In this document: positions 11,107 to 23,014 of the stretch, one piece after another
How positions within the stretch are numbered: position 1 is the first letter of the stretch
Layout: every line of letters begins with the position of its first letter
DNA from: Epiperipatus broadwayi
Taxonomy: Eukaryota > Onychophora > Udeonychophora > Euonychophora > Peripatidae
DNA length: 64,000 nucleotides
Assembly (NCBI GenBank): GCA_028023455.1
Contig: JAQFVV010000012.1
Coordinates: 16,132,364-16,196,363, forward strand
Direction of reading: 5' to 3'
Made by a program: the position numbers and the translations under genes
The notes under the pieces: generated by a model
The model's input: the letters and a program-made list of their open reading frames with translations, nothing else
The model's database searches: none
What the model was told of the DNA's origin: nothing

Positions 11107-11435
11107 AAAATAACAGTAATAGTTTACAAGATATTATGCAAAGAGAACTTTAGTAAATTGTAATGTATTATATTATAATATTATTATATATTAATTATTA
11201 TATTATATTAGTGAAAAAAGGGATATGACCTAAAATGTGTACTCTTTTCAAATAAAGTGTACCCAAATAAATATCAAACAGTAAGAACAGCTTATGAGAT
11301 ATTATGCAAAGAGAACTTTAATAAATTATAATATATTTAAAAATATAATTAATTATTATATTATTGGGGAAGGCGAGCCACCTAAAATATGTATTCTTTT
11401 CAAATAAATAAAGTGTACTCAAAAAATAAATATGA
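11107..11435. repeat. Tandem duplication, about 170-bp period
   Basis: Two diverged direct copies (11107-11277 and 11279-11435) share AGATATTATGCAAAGAGAACTTTA at their starts and CTTTTCAAATAAA..AAGTGTAC at their ends, with an AT-rich middle of variable length. No coding potential. Confidence 0.7.
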
Positions 11436-11506
11436 AACAAAAATTTCTCTAAGATAAAATGAATAAAAACTAAGTAAAATCAATAAGTCAAAATAAACAA
11501 ATTTAT

Positions 11507-11548
11507 TATGAGCACTGATTATATGTGTGTGTGGGAGATGATGTAAAA
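11507..11548 (+). repeat. Family A 5' fragment
   Basis: TGAGCACTGATTATATGTGTG...TGGGAGATGAT is the start of the family A unit, cut off just before the hammerhead. Confidence 0.6.
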
Positions 11549-11567
11549 AGTAGATGGCTAAGGATAT

Positions 11568-11855
11568 GTGATCGAGTCTGGATGCGTATGTTTTTATATC
11601 ATTGAAATGTATTGTCTAAAATTATATAGCATATTTATTCTTTTAATAAAAATAGGTAATAAAACTAATTGAATACTGAAATAAAATCATAATATATCTT
11701 GCCTATGGCACTAAATATACGTATATGATCGAGTCTGGATGTGTATGTTTTTATATTATTGAAATGTATTATCTAAAATTATATAGCATATTTATTCTTT
11801 TCTATATATATTTAATTATATAAAAAAAAGTAATAAAAGTAATTGAATACTCACT
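11568..11855. repeat. Tandem duplication, about 158-bp period
   Basis: GATCGAGTCTGGATG(C/T)GTATGTTTTTATAT followed by TTGAAATGTATT and TAAAATTATATAGCATATTT occurs at about 11570 and again at 11728. Both copies end with AATTGAATACT. Confidence 0.75.
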
Positions 11856-12319
11856 GACTCCTAGCTAGTTAGCGTCCATTTCAAATTTGAATTTCCTGAG
11901 GCATTAGATGTGATATCCACGGTTGTCCTTGAAGATAAAAAATTATTCCAAGCCTTTTTTTTTTTATTATAAATTCTAATTCCTTTTTTTTACATTGCAG
12001 TTTCCAAATAGCTTGAGAATGAGCTTCTAGCAAAAGGGTTACAAATATACATTGCCACTTTCATGTCCATATCAAGCGGTAAGAGAATGTAATTTAGCCG
12101 TAAAAAAAATTTCCCATTAAAAAAAATCTAAAAAAAAAAAAATCATAAAAAAATCCAAATTTCATCGTAGGGGGTAAAAAAAAAAGGTCATGTGAAACTT
12201 AATAAAATAGTGGATCGAATGATCTGAGACCTGTAAGTGTATGATTTACCGATTCGCACACTCAGTTGAAACTCTAAATTTTTGAACAAGGGCTCTCAGG
12301 GGCGCTTCAGACTAAAGGG

Positions 12320-12570
12320 GTTTTAATTAAACTGAGCACAGATTATATGTGTGGGAGATGATAATCGGGACCAACTGATGAGTGCTGGTTCAGCATGAAA
12401 TATATATATTGGTGATTATTTATCTTTTCTACATGTGTGTGGTGATGTGTATCAGTGATATGAGCTAGTGTGTATAGTTGAAGGTTGCTTGTAAGTCTGA
12501 GTTCAAAATCCCTACATTTACAATTAAGTTCCAGGTAGGAGAATGCCTGCATTTCAAATCTTATAATCTT
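12320..12570 (+). mobile_element. Hammerhead repeat family A, copy A4
   Basis: A solitary forward copy of the hammerhead half of the family A unit, from AACTGAGCACAGATTATATG to CATTTCAAATCTTA. It keeps the B-box-like AGTTCAAAATCC. It ends in 'tctttgatgataaa', the same bases that lie beside the inverted copy A1. Confidence 0.75.
12360..12420 (+). ncRNA. Type I hammerhead ribozyme A4, intact core
   Basis: Outer stem I GATAAT (12360-12365), an internal loop CGGG, inner stem I ACCAA (12370-12374), CTGATGA (12375-12381), stem II GTGCTG GTT CAGCAT, GAAA (12397-12400), a short AT stem III, A at 12408 as the cleavage position, then TTGGT (12409-12413) and ATTATT (12415-12420), which re-pair with the two stem I strands. 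Every invariant core base is present. The internal loop in stem I and the loop on stem II are positioned for the tertiary contact of natural hammerheads. This is the best candidate for an active ribozyme in family A. Confidence 0.82.
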
Positions 12571-12863
12571 TGATGATAAAGCCATTATAAAAATATGAAA
12601 TTCTGTTCTAAAATCGAAAATTGCATTTATAATTATTAAATTATTTCAAATATTTTGTGTTAAGTTTAAAAATATAATGATTGTAGTTTTCATTTTATTA
12701 TTACTTCAAATTTCTTGTCTTGTATTTATAAAAAACTAAGAATATCTAAGAAAAAAACTAAGTGTAAACTTGAATAATTACTGTACAAATATTTTGTAAA
12801 AATAATTATAAATACTTAAATAAAGTACAAAAATATACATTTTTTGTTTATTGTTTACTAAAA

Positions 12864-13337
12864 TTGAAGAGGACTTTACAGGTATGCATCAACCTTCTAG
12901 GCTTTGTTGGCTCAATTGCAGTTTTTCTCTGTTGTAACAGGAACTGCATTCAAACTGTTACAAGGGAGAGAGTAAATCAGGCTATGTATGTACGTGTTTT
13001 GTTTCATGAGTTGTGTATGTGGAAAGAACCACACAGCCTACACATATATAGTTATGTAAATAATAATAATAGCGAAGATGCGTTACTAATATTAATGTAC
13101 ATATTTTACTTTCTTTCCCTCACTTATTTTATTCTCATTTTGTGGCACACATGTATATTGATAAGTGTTGTGTTGAAGGGGGTAAGAAAAATGAATAAAA
13201 TCGAGAGATTTTCAAATATTTTAAAATATGAAGAAAAAAAAGGAATTTCATTTACCTTCTACGAATCAATTAGTCGAAAGGACTGTATTGTTATTGAAAC
13301 GGATATAGTTAATAATTGGATGTTTCATTTAAATTAA
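12864..13337 (+). other. Unrecognised long open frame with hydrophobic segment
   Basis: A stop-free frame of 157 codons, unusually long for this AT-rich DNA. The first ATG is near 12984 (MYVRVLFHELCMWKE), leaving about 118 codons. A strongly hydrophobic stretch (ALLILMYIFYFLSLTYFILI) suggests one or two membrane spans, followed by a basic stretch. I recognise no family and see no clear promoter or partner exon. It may be chance, an exon of an unknown plus-strand gene or an element remnant. Confidence 0.25.
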
Positions 13338-14364
13338 TAAGATTAATATATTATCAAGTTTCGAAACTTTGTAGAAATGATTTTTGTGTTTAGCTAAAAG
13401 AAAAGAACAGGCAAAATGTCCATTAAAAATTTAAATTCTTGAGGATTCTATTGTCTGATTATCAAGGTAAACAACAAAGCGTAGTTAGAGGGAAGTTCTA
13501 AAAATAGCAAAAGTTAAGACCAAGTTGCTAAGTGGTTTTTCTTTTGTTCGCGTATTGGGGTAAAAGATTTTTGGTTAGAGATAAAAGGAAAATAAAACAT
13601 TGTTGAGAGGGAGGACATTTTGTTTTTGGCAAGTTCAGCTTTGATTACTGCAGAGAGAATGCAGAAGGCAATACGTGGCAAAAATAAGGGAATTATAAAA
13701 ATCATTTTTTATCAGAAAAGAAATATATAAAGAAAATTCAATGAAACGCATGGGGTAAAGTTCTCATCGTGCTGGGCGTCTATGTTAGACTCCAGCTCCT
13801 TTTGTACCCTTGAGGCCACACAAGATATTAAAAGACAGATTGCCCTAAATATTATATTAAAAAAAAGGAGAGAGAAAAACACGTCAAATGAATCTTATGC
13901 CTGACATCCGCCATTTCACGGATCTGTCACGGAACGATGAACTTCTTAATTAGAACACTGAATTAGAAGACAAAATGGACTCGTGATTTTATCCACGTTA
14001 ACCAAAGGAATTATAATAGAAGTAAACGAATTAATAACCACGAAGAGTGCACTCACAGACATTTACTTTAATTCCGAAGACTCGTCAAAACAGCGGTAAA
14101 TATATTTGCTATTATTTCCAATCTTTAAATACACAAAAATCAAATAGTGTAATAACTTTTTATACGTATTTTGCTTCATAGATTTTATTCTTTAACTATA
14201 ACATCCTGTAAACACAATATTATGTCATATACATGTGTGTGCCACTTTATAATTTCTTCAAATAAACATAAATAGATTCTAAATTTAACAAGGCAAAACC
14301 TTATCTTTTTTTTTGTTTATTTGTCTCTTTTACATTTTATTATTATTTTTTTTTTTGAATAGGT

Positions 14365-15531
14365 ATTACACCTGGGTCTCATTTTACGCAATAGATAGGT
14401 TCCTCAGAAAATACGCGCAACCGAAATCGTGCAAAAATAGATGTAACTTATATTGAAAAAGGGGGGTGCGGTCTGTGATTTTTCAAAATTTGCGTAAAAG
14501 CAAAGCACCAATGTAAAATTATTTTAAAATTCGCGCAAAAAAAATATAAGGAAATAAAATATGACTAATAAAAAATTTCAAATTTGAAAAAAATTGATAC
14601 AAGACAAACTTTTTTTAACTATAATATTTAATTTTATTCAAAATAATATATTTTCATGCATAATTTATAGTAAAGTAATTTACATTTTTTTATACATGTT
14701 TTAGTTATTATTGCTATTTGCCGAAAAACACATTCATTTGCAAACTGGTAAACAATTGGATTCTTACAAGAGGAAATACAATTAGCGCCAAGGTTACTCT
14801 CATGTTGTGTTAATGGTTTTCTGTTGACAACGTAATTAGTAATTAATCTTTGAAACAATGATTTTATTAATTGTTTATGAACTTAGACTTATGATAATAA
14901 AAAGACATTTATTCACCACTGCTGGGAAAAAATTAATTAAAACTAACAACTAAAAATTAAATTCTTATTTTTGTCTTTAATTTTCAATTCCGTTTAAAAA
15001 TCAAATTTCGTTTTACATCACACTAACTTCAAGTCGCCGTAAGTAATTTTTAAATTGTTAATTACAATTAAAAATCAGATTTTAATTTTTAATTGTCAAA
15101 TTTAATTGTGCCCATTGCTATTACTCACCTTTTAAAAATAAACTTGGGGACACTAAATGATTACATTCTTTTTTAAAAAGCAAAAACAGAATGTGATTTA
15201 AAATGCAAAATTAAGACGCACAATGTTTGAACAAATTTACATTATAATCTTGTAAAATTTAATGTGTGTATACATAAAATGTGGAAATCATGATTTTAAT
15301 TTCATTATTGCATAAAATCTTACTATTATAAAGCACTGAAAATATTAAAATTACTAAGATGAAAGTCGAATTCCAATAATGTGCTATTACTTTCAATATA
15401 ACGTAAGTGTGCGAAATTTATTATTTAAAGTAATAGCTCATTATTGGAGTTCGACTTCCGGTGAAACATGAATCACGTAACTTCAAAATCGTGTTAAATA
15501 AGTCCGCGTAAAAAGAGACCCAGGTGTTTAT
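14365..15531. mobile_element. Non-autonomous DNA transposon with terminal inverted repeats
   Basis: The left end ACACCTGGGTCTCATTTTACGC (14369-14390) is the reverse complement of the right end GCGTAAAAAGAGACCCAGGTGT (15508-15529), with one or two mismatches. TA dinucleotides next to both ends fit a TA target duplication, as in the Tc1/mariner/pogo group. The interior has further motifs of sub-terminal type (ATACGCGCAACCGAAATCGTGC) and a long internal palindrome at 15361-15461. No transposase frame is visible, so it is non-autonomous. Confidence 0.75.
15361..15463. repeat. Long hairpin inside the DNA transposon
   Basis: AAAGTCGAATTCCAATAATG..CTATTACTTT is followed after about 30 bp by AAAGTAATAG..CATTATTGGAGTTCGACTTCC. 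The arms are about 33 bp with few mismatches. Confidence 0.75.
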
Positions 15532-16589
15532 GTTTTAAAATAGTTTCCATTATTACTTTCCTAAGGGTGCATATTTATGTATATTTAGTAATTCTAAGAA
15601 ACAAATGTGTTAGATCAAAGGGAAAGGGAGAGAGATTTTAATTCACCTGGCGTTTCTTCTCCGGCGGGTTACGCCACCACCCCTGAGCATAAGCTAATAT
15701 AAACTGGGCAAAAGCTTAAAATTTATTGAGTTAGTTTATTGTTAGCAAATTCTGCGATTCTTGTTGAAGCAAGATTGACGCTTGGGCCGTAGCCCATAAA
15801 CGCGGACATTTGCGCAGTGAGAGAGTTAGTTAAGTTTGGGAGACACCAAATTGGATTAATTTATGTGCATCCATGTTTGTATTTGGCAGCCGAATCCCTT
15901 TTCCTCACCCTTTGAATGACCGAATATTAGGAAAACTTCACAAAAAGGGAAGGATGACTTAGAACATGGAAAAATTTCGTATGGGAGGGGATGGTCGAAG
16001 CTATAAGTACGATGAATGCGTAGGCATGTCAATTCACCCTCTGGAAAGAAATGCATGATCAGAAGAAGTCAAATCTCAATAACTAGCTGATAATTAATAA
16101 AATATAAAGAAAGTAAATGAGGGAAATAGCGGTTTAGTTACACTGTGGATAACCGACATCTTCAGATTTTTTTAAGCTACTGAATCCATATTTAACTTAA
16201 TTCAAATTTTTATGACCAATGAACATAAAGTTAGCAATATAGCAGTAAAGATACCATGTTTCCCCCAAAATTAGATTTGGTCTTATATTAATTTTTGCTC
16301 TAAATGATGACTTAGGGCTTATTTTCAGGAGATGTTTTATTTTTTCATTTACAAAATCTACATTTATTCAGTATTATAATTTCAACAGCATATAAACAAC
16401 CTCTATCACTGCTTAAATATGCAATGCCCAAGACTGCAATCATATCACAGAACACTATCACTGCAATACGTTACACTTCTAAGCAATGCATTTAAAACAA
16501 GAATGCTCTGTGACACTACAATTCTAAACATCATAGAAGGAACAATAATAAAAGATGTCCACATGCTGTTGAAATTAGTAATATTTAAT

Positions 16590-17060
16590 TTAAAATAATA
16601 TATGATATATGATGTTTTGATGATTTTATACCTATCCTGCTTATAGTATAATGATGACTGGGATTTTTGGAAAATCACTGATACCAAAATGTATAGATAC
16701 TGAACTGAGTTCTGATTTATATGACTACACAAGCAAATGAGCTTGGATTGAAAACATTATTGTCTTTTCATATTGGGTTCCTAGCTTTATAGTCAACCAA
16801 ATAGTTAAGTGGTTGTTGGAGGGTTGCATTAGATCCTAAGATCTAGGTGCAGTGCTCTTGAATCCAAAGCTCGTCACTGATGAAAGCTACAAGCTAGAAA
16901 CTAGTCTGGGGATAGTGAATGAATAGGCATTCATTGATTATGAAGGATGCTTTTGGTGGCATTACTGTATGGAATTTACTACTGTTATAAACAGTCAGTG
17001 AAAGCATATGAAATGATGATCATGTGATGTTTTGATAATTTATAGTTTTAATATCTATAC
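16590..17060 (+). mobile_element. Hammerhead repeat family C, copy 2, unit plus start of a second unit
   Basis: A forward unit homologous to 6765-7195 (reverse). The motif GATGTTTTGAT occurs at 16611 and again at 17026, after which the first bases of the unit repeat (GATAATTTATAG..TTATAATATCTAT), so this is a truncated tandem dimer with a period of about 415 bp. It contains a hammerhead ribozyme at 16871-16912 and no protein frame of its own. Confidence 0.72.
16871..16912 (+). ncRNA. Type I hammerhead ribozyme, family C copy 2
   Basis: CTGATGA (16877-16883), stem II AGCT ACA AGCT flanked by an A on each side, GAAA (16897-16900), then C TA GTC with minimal stem III (A-T, C-G) and cleavage expected after C16906. 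Stem I pairs TC.TCA (16871-16876) with TGGGGA (16907-16912), with one mismatch and one G-U. All invariant core bases are intact. Confidence 0.78.
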
Positions 17061-17069
17061 TTCCAGTAA

Positions 17070-18089
17070 TTTTGGACCAAAGAAAAATTTTTTTAAATAC
17101 TATTGATATAATAACCTTTATCCAGCAAGAAATAAAAACCTTTTTCCAATGAACTCTTCTGAATTTAATGATGGGACGTAAATACTACTAATAATAAAAA
17201 AGCAGTAACAAGTTTTAATACATTAGTCTTTCATTGATACTTCTATAAATTCTAAGAATATAAAGTACCAGATATGATCTCACAACAAATCTAATATATC
17301 ATGTAGTCTCCTGTCACTTGATCTGTTCTTACAAAAAAAATTAGTAGTCATCTATTTATTTAATTAAACTTCTTTCCTCTAAAATATGAGTTTCTTTAGG
17401 GTGAGCTATAAAAATTATTCTATTAAGATTGTGAAGAAGTTTCATCAGAGACTGCTCACACATTCATTGTACTATAATATTCTTTACATATATTTTTCTG
17501 TTTGTTATAAAAACCATTAACTTCTTTCTATTAAGTATGAAAAAAGTTTATTATTTGCATTGCTTTAATGTCCTGTCTCAATCAATTTGGAATCTTGAGT
17601 GAGATTGTACAATTCATAACATTTTTAGACTACGTTTTGTAGTTACTTCCTTTTCATGATAGGCAAGAGAATCTCTAAACAGGGCTATCTAAACATACAA
17701 TCATTACTCCTAATCCAAATCCAGTCCAAAGTGATTCATTATCGAGGTGTCTTACCTCATACAAAAATCATAACTAAAGAATTCTGATCTATTAAATCTG
17801 TATTCATCATTGTTTTTCAAATGCCAAGAGTATGAGTAGAAAAAAAAAAGAGAACAAATTCAAAATTGCTGTATGTGAATTTATTGCAGTTATTGCTGAG
17901 AAATGATATTATTGCTGATAATAAAAATTATGAATGACAATTTGCCAAATTTATATCATCTCTAAATAGCCATTTTTGAACATAAAATTCCAATCAGCAG
18001 TGATGCAATTTTATTTAAAATGCTATTAGATATCATATGTATCAAATTATTCTATTTTATTATGTATATATAAATGCAAAAAAACTTAC
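17070..18089. other. Intron sequence, no feature seen
   Basis: AT-rich DNA left of the CXXC1 exon. I searched the minus strand for the cysteine-rich C-terminal part of CFP1 (SCGHPI, MERCYAK, RLFCD-like blocks) and found none. Confidence 0.5.
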
Positions 18090-18297
18090 TTCTAAATCTT
18101 GAGAAATTGTTGCATGCTTAGCTCTTTCTACTATTGCATTCAGATCTTGATGTTTAAGATCAAGTTCAGCAAGTTTACGTCTAGCGTCTAATTGTTGGCG
18201 TCGAATGACTTCTAATGTTCTAGTATTATTTTCTTCCGCTATACAAGGACTATTTTGCCACTGTTGAATCCTATGAGGTAAAATCTCATATATACGA
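18090..18297 (-). CDS. CXXC1: CXXC1/CFP1 exon: helical SET1-binding region
   Basis: This 208-bp exon starts by completing the Asn codon of the previous exon and continues RIYEILPHRIQQWQNSPCIA, then a charged, helix-rich stretch with ERAKHATISQDLE at the end. RIYEILP.RIQQWQ..PCIAEE is very strongly conserved in CFP1 proteins. The acceptor is TTTTTTCTAG and the donor a consensus GTAAGT, leaving phase 0. The following conserved cysteine-rich C-terminus of CFP1 (ahead of the stop codon) is not found in the remaining 18 kb to the left, so the next intron must be at least that long. The preceding intron is 18,258 bp. Confidence 0.95.
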
Positions 18298-19099
18298 CTA
18301 GAAAAAATATATGCAGAAAAAAAAATTAAAAATAGATATAAATGTAGGATAAAGCCTATTAACGTATGCTGAAACTATCATTAAATAAAATAAAGAACAT
18401 TATTTTAATAATTACAAATAACATATTGGATAAAATAAAATAAAAAAATGAAAGGTTTGGGAGATATCAGACTATAATTATCTTTCCCATAAGTTCTGGT
18501 CAGTTGTAATGCATACAACATAGCAGGCCAATGCATTTACCATAAATCTATATATTTAATATTAAAATGCAGAAGTCAGTCACTTATTTGTAAAACATAA
18601 AGCTATTTATTTCTTCAAGTATAGCATAATGGTTCATTCGCAAACTACTATATAATGAGAGAACTACATTCTTATCAAAGTATGCAGACCAAATTTATCA
18701 GACAACATATAAAGGCAATTTGTACTGAAAAACGTCTCAGTTATAAGTTATAGTAGAATGAATGAAAAAAAAATTAAAAAGTTCAGTTCTTTTAATACAA
18801 AGTAAGATTCTTTTATATAATTATCAAATAATTTGCAATCAATTTTTTTTCATTTTGTCAAGTTGAGAGAAATTGTGTAATGTTTTAAAAATTAATTTGA
18901 CAATAAACTTTTGTAATACTTCTGAAATAATAATAGTGAGATAAATATAAATGCTTAGAAATCCATTAGCCTTGATGTTAGAGTATTGAAGATGTATCAC
19001 ACTTTTTTATTATTTTCAATTTTCTTTAATATAACTTAAAATTTTCATTCAATATCAGTTAGAATTATGATAAAATTTTTAAAAACTTAGAAAAGAAAT

Positions 19100-19650
19100 G
19101 TGTCATATCTCATCTTGCCTTCAAATAATGGACTAATTCAGATTCCATCTTATCTAGATCGAACTGAGCATTCATCGCCACAGCCAATGTGTACATATAT
19201 AGAGAACATATATCAATGACACCAATAAGTGATGATGCTCACTGAATCTGAATATTTCCATTATCGATGAAATCTAGCAATAAATAGTCAATTCATTTGG
19301 AGCTAAGGTCAGAGAACTACTGTAGGAGAGAACAACATATTTGAACAGCAGTATTCACGTTCTCCATATAAGTGGTCCAGAGAACTAGTGTTACAAAGCT
19401 GAAAAGCAGAATACATGTTCCCCCACAGATATATCAATTATTAAGCTAAACGGATGATACAGCGAAACAAGCTGTCAGAGTTCAGGCGAAAGTATCACTA
19501 TATTTACTCATAGGCAAACTGGCAAGGTATAGCTGGAAATAGTAGATAAAATTAAAAGGGTACTTGAAGTCCCTTCTTTCTATAATTGCATGGTAACTAG
19601 AAACTATGCTTCGCCAATGATAGCAGCAGATGGTATAATAGCTGTATATA
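19100..19650. other. Island of more complex sequence, unidentified
   Basis: About 550 bp with clearly higher GC than its flanks. No long frame, RNA fold or inverted ends were recognised; probably an old repeat. Confidence 0.3.
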
Positions 19651-21636
19651 GTATAAATATACAGGTGTATATTTGCTTCATGTTATATTAATAAATATAT
19701 ATTAGTAAATGTATTTCATGCATGTGTTTATAGTAATTTGCTATAAACACGCAGAATGATTGTGACTATTCACAAAACTATTAAATTCTTGATTTTTCAT
19801 AATTCAGTTTACGAAACTGGATCATTAAATTTGTAATTTCTCAATAATATTCATTAAAGATGAAAAGGATGGAGTCAATTTTATAAAAGTATTTGATTAG
19901 ATATATAAATTCTCTAAGTATTTTGAAATAATATTTCTAAGTTTTATATATATTTAAAAGCTGAAAACTCTAAAGTACTTTCTAATGTCCTGGGTACTTG
20001 AATTATTTTTACTTCTTTAAAAATATTAAGGATTTAAACATGCTCCAGTGCTAATGTATTGAACTGATCACTGATCTAAAAAATATAAAAAGTTTTAACT
20101 TTATTTTGCAAATTTATTTGTATTATATGCCAGATATTGCCTTAACATTATTTTTATAAATGTTTTAAAGTTAAATCAGAAAAATATTAATTGGTTGCAT
20201 GTGTGTGTATATATATATATTGTACTCTTTACAATTGATACAGATGGTTTAGGTAGGATTGGATAAGTTTTAAATTTAGGTTATTTTCTAGCATATAATT
20301 TTGATCTTATAGAAAGCAGAGGTTCAAACTCAGTAGATAGGAGTTATAAAGATATACTAGATAGTTTGAACTCATTTTGAAATGAATTAAATAATAAAAT
20401 AATACAATGAATTGTTTAAGATAGTATTAATTTAATTAATATTTAAAGGCTACTACAGAGGTAGAATAACTTAATTATAGCAATAAATATATTATAGGTT
20501 TATGGTAATTATTTTTGTTTAAAATATTATTTAAATGATAGTTAATTTAATATTAGTTTAAAATGTGCTGAAAGTATCACATGCTTAGAGGTGATTCTAT
20601 GAATATGTGAGCTTTTCAAAAGTTCAGGAGAAAAGCTAATTTTAGCTTGTTAACAAAAATTTGATCCATAATAAAGTGTAAAAAATATAAAGTCTAGAGA
20701 TAATAGAAAAGTATAATTAAAAGTTATTATTATTTTATTTAGGTGTAGTATTTTATTTTTAAATCAATTTTAGGTTATTAAAATATTAAAAATTGTTTTA
20801 ACAAGGGTATTTAATTTTTTAGATAAAAATATTTAATATTTAAGGTATTAAAGATTTTTGGTAATATTTAATATTTGATGATTCATAGTTTTAAAACTTA
20901 ATTTAAAAAATGATATTGATGTAGTTATGTAAATGAGCAGATTTTTACAACTAGTATTGACCAATGAAATCATTGGCTTAAGATCAGTATAAAAAGTGAT
21001 TGAGGCTAGTCTAGACATATTTAGTTTGAAATTTATAACTATATTTTTTTTATATTGTGACAGTAGTAATTTCTTTTAAATTATTATTTTACTTAAAAGT
21101 GTTTTGAAAAATATAATCGGAATAACTATTTAAATAATGGTTCATTAAACATCAAATTTCTCTGTCAGAACTATTCTTCTTGAAACTTAGCTTAGGACTT
21201 CAATAATCCTTTGGAACACGATAGTAGCTACTTAAATGTTGGGACAACGAACACCAAATGTCAAGAAACATACTGCAACAAGACCAGAGATTTATATAAG
21301 AATTTTGAAATTTTTATAAATAGTATGTCTGGTGAGTGAACCTTTATTTGAAATAACTTTATATGATAATGAAGCTAATTTATTAAAGTTAATTAAAAGG
21401 AATCAGATATTAAAAATTATTATCGTAGTATTAAATTTAAAAGAAAGAAAGTTAAGACTCTGCATTTAAGTTAACTGAATTTAAAATGTTTTTATGTTAT
21501 GATAGTATGACTATTTATTATGGACTTATGTTTAAGAATGATGTCTTTAAAGACAAATTGAAGATAACTTTTGAATGCCTTTTATGCTTTTAAAAGGACT
21601 TGCTATTGATCAAATCAATAAATAAATTATATACTG

Positions 21637-21970
21637 TGCCAGGCATCATCAAATGCTCAATATATTAAGCACAACAAATGTATAAATGTGCTACATTAAT
21701 AATGGAAGTGGGGTCTGAGCATAGAATACACACACACCAATTAAAAATATTGCACACAAATACACTTATAATAAACTCATGTATTTTTTTAATTTTTTTT
21801 TGTATATTTTCAGTATATGTCATTTTACGTATTTTGCTTTTCTCCGAAAAATTCAAATAGAGAAAAGCAAATGGATCACATGTTGGAACATATTAGTAAA
21901 ATAAATAAAGTAATTGTTCCAACATACTTGTATATATTTTTTAATTACTTTTCTAAAAACTGTAATTTTA
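21637..21970 (+). repeat. Repeat family F, copy 1
   Basis: Homologous in inverted orientation to 31625-32040. Shared blocks include GCCAGGCAT, TTAAGCACAACAAATGTATA, GTGCTACATTAATAATGGAA, TTTTCTCCGAAAAATTCAAA and ACATGTTGGAACATATTAGT. An internal palindrome TGTTGGAACA...TGTTCCAACA lies at 21881-21932. This copy lacks about 60 bp that the other has. No coding content. Confidence 0.75.
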
Positions 21971-22689
21971 TTCCGTAAGCAACTACTACGTTTCATTCCT
22001 TGCATTTATTTATACATATGCGCAATTTTTCTTACTGGGAGTACTTTTATAAAAAAAAAGCACATTTATAACTTTACATCAATATAGATAGAAAATATTT
22101 CATTTCAAAAAACAAATATCACTGGCATAATTTTCAAGGTACTCGTGATTTTTCATACATCATGCCACATTGGGAGTCCAATTATAGTGGTCGGAATGAA
22201 TCTGGTCTTACCGTATCTGCTGTATAAGAGTGCCACCAGGCCATTCAAACCTGAAAAATTTATAGTAGGCAGATACTTACCGTTAAGATCCAAATTTATT
22301 TTATATTGACCGTTAGCCCATCCACTAACTCAAGAATATGCAGAGATTTAATAAAATATAACTTCTTAAAAATATATTTTTAATATTAAAAAAATAATAT
22401 AAGCCACTGCCAGTAATAACACATAAAAAACATTTATTAACGCACATATATAAATATTTAAAATTGAGGAGTAAAATTTATCTTGATTTTAATATTAATT
22501 TAAAATTTAGATTATTTTTTTTTAAATTTAAATTATTATTTAAGAAAGTCTACACAAATGGATTGTTTATAGAAGTTTGTTTTATAATGTTGAGTATAGA
22601 TTACTACATAGATTACTTATTTAAAAACTTTTCAAAACAATCATTCTATCTCAGACTAAAAGTTCACAGCCAACCCAATGCCCGCTTCC

Positions 22690-23010
22690 AGATATACAGA
22701 TGCAACCAACGCAATATGACATATGACTATATAAGCTATTGAGCTTAGATTGAAAATATTTTTTATGTTTTCAATTTCATTCTCATAGTTTTGTAGTTAA
22801 GTAGAGATAAAAGGTGGTTGCTAGAGGGTTGCATTAGATCCTAAGATCTAGATGCAGTGCTCTCAGATCCAAAGCTCCTCACTGACGAAGGCCACAAGCC
22901 AGAAACTAGTCTGGGGATATTGGATGAGTAGGCATTAGATAGGGATTTTATGCACAAGCCTTCTGGCATCCATTGATTACTCTGTTTAGCACAGGCGGCA
23001 ATACTGTATG
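22690..23010 (+). mobile_element. Hammerhead repeat family C, copy 3
   Basis: A 5'-truncated forward copy. It shares GAGGGTTGCATTAGATCCTA, AGATCTAG.TGCAGTGCTCT, AAACTAGTCTGGGGATA and ATACTGTATGGA with the other two copies. It holds the best-paired hammerhead of this family at 22876-22917. Confidence 0.72.
22876..22917 (+). ncRNA. Type I hammerhead ribozyme, family C copy 3
   Basis: Stem I TCCTCA (22876-22881) pairs fully with TGGGGA (22912-22917), with one G-U. Between them are CTGACGA (22882-22888; N7 is C, which is allowed), stem II GGC CACAA GCC flanked by A on both sides, GAAA (22902-22905) and C TA GTC with the minimal stem III; cleavage is expected after C22911. All invariant core bases are present. 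Compared with copy 2 the stem II arms differ (GGC/GCC against AGCT/AGCT) yet still pair. Confidence 0.82.
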
Positions 23011-23014
23011 GAGA

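Noticed and set aside
8260-12585. Minus-strand open frames in family A (9118-9315, 12343-12585)
   Set aside because: They are antisense to the hammerhead repeat, nearly identical because the repeat is, and have no protein logic.
1-18089. Search for the cysteine-rich C-terminal exons of CXXC1 on the minus strand
   Set aside because: No segment with the expected cysteine spacing or the conserved RLFCD-, CPLV- or RQCNRH-like blocks was found; they must lie outside the window.
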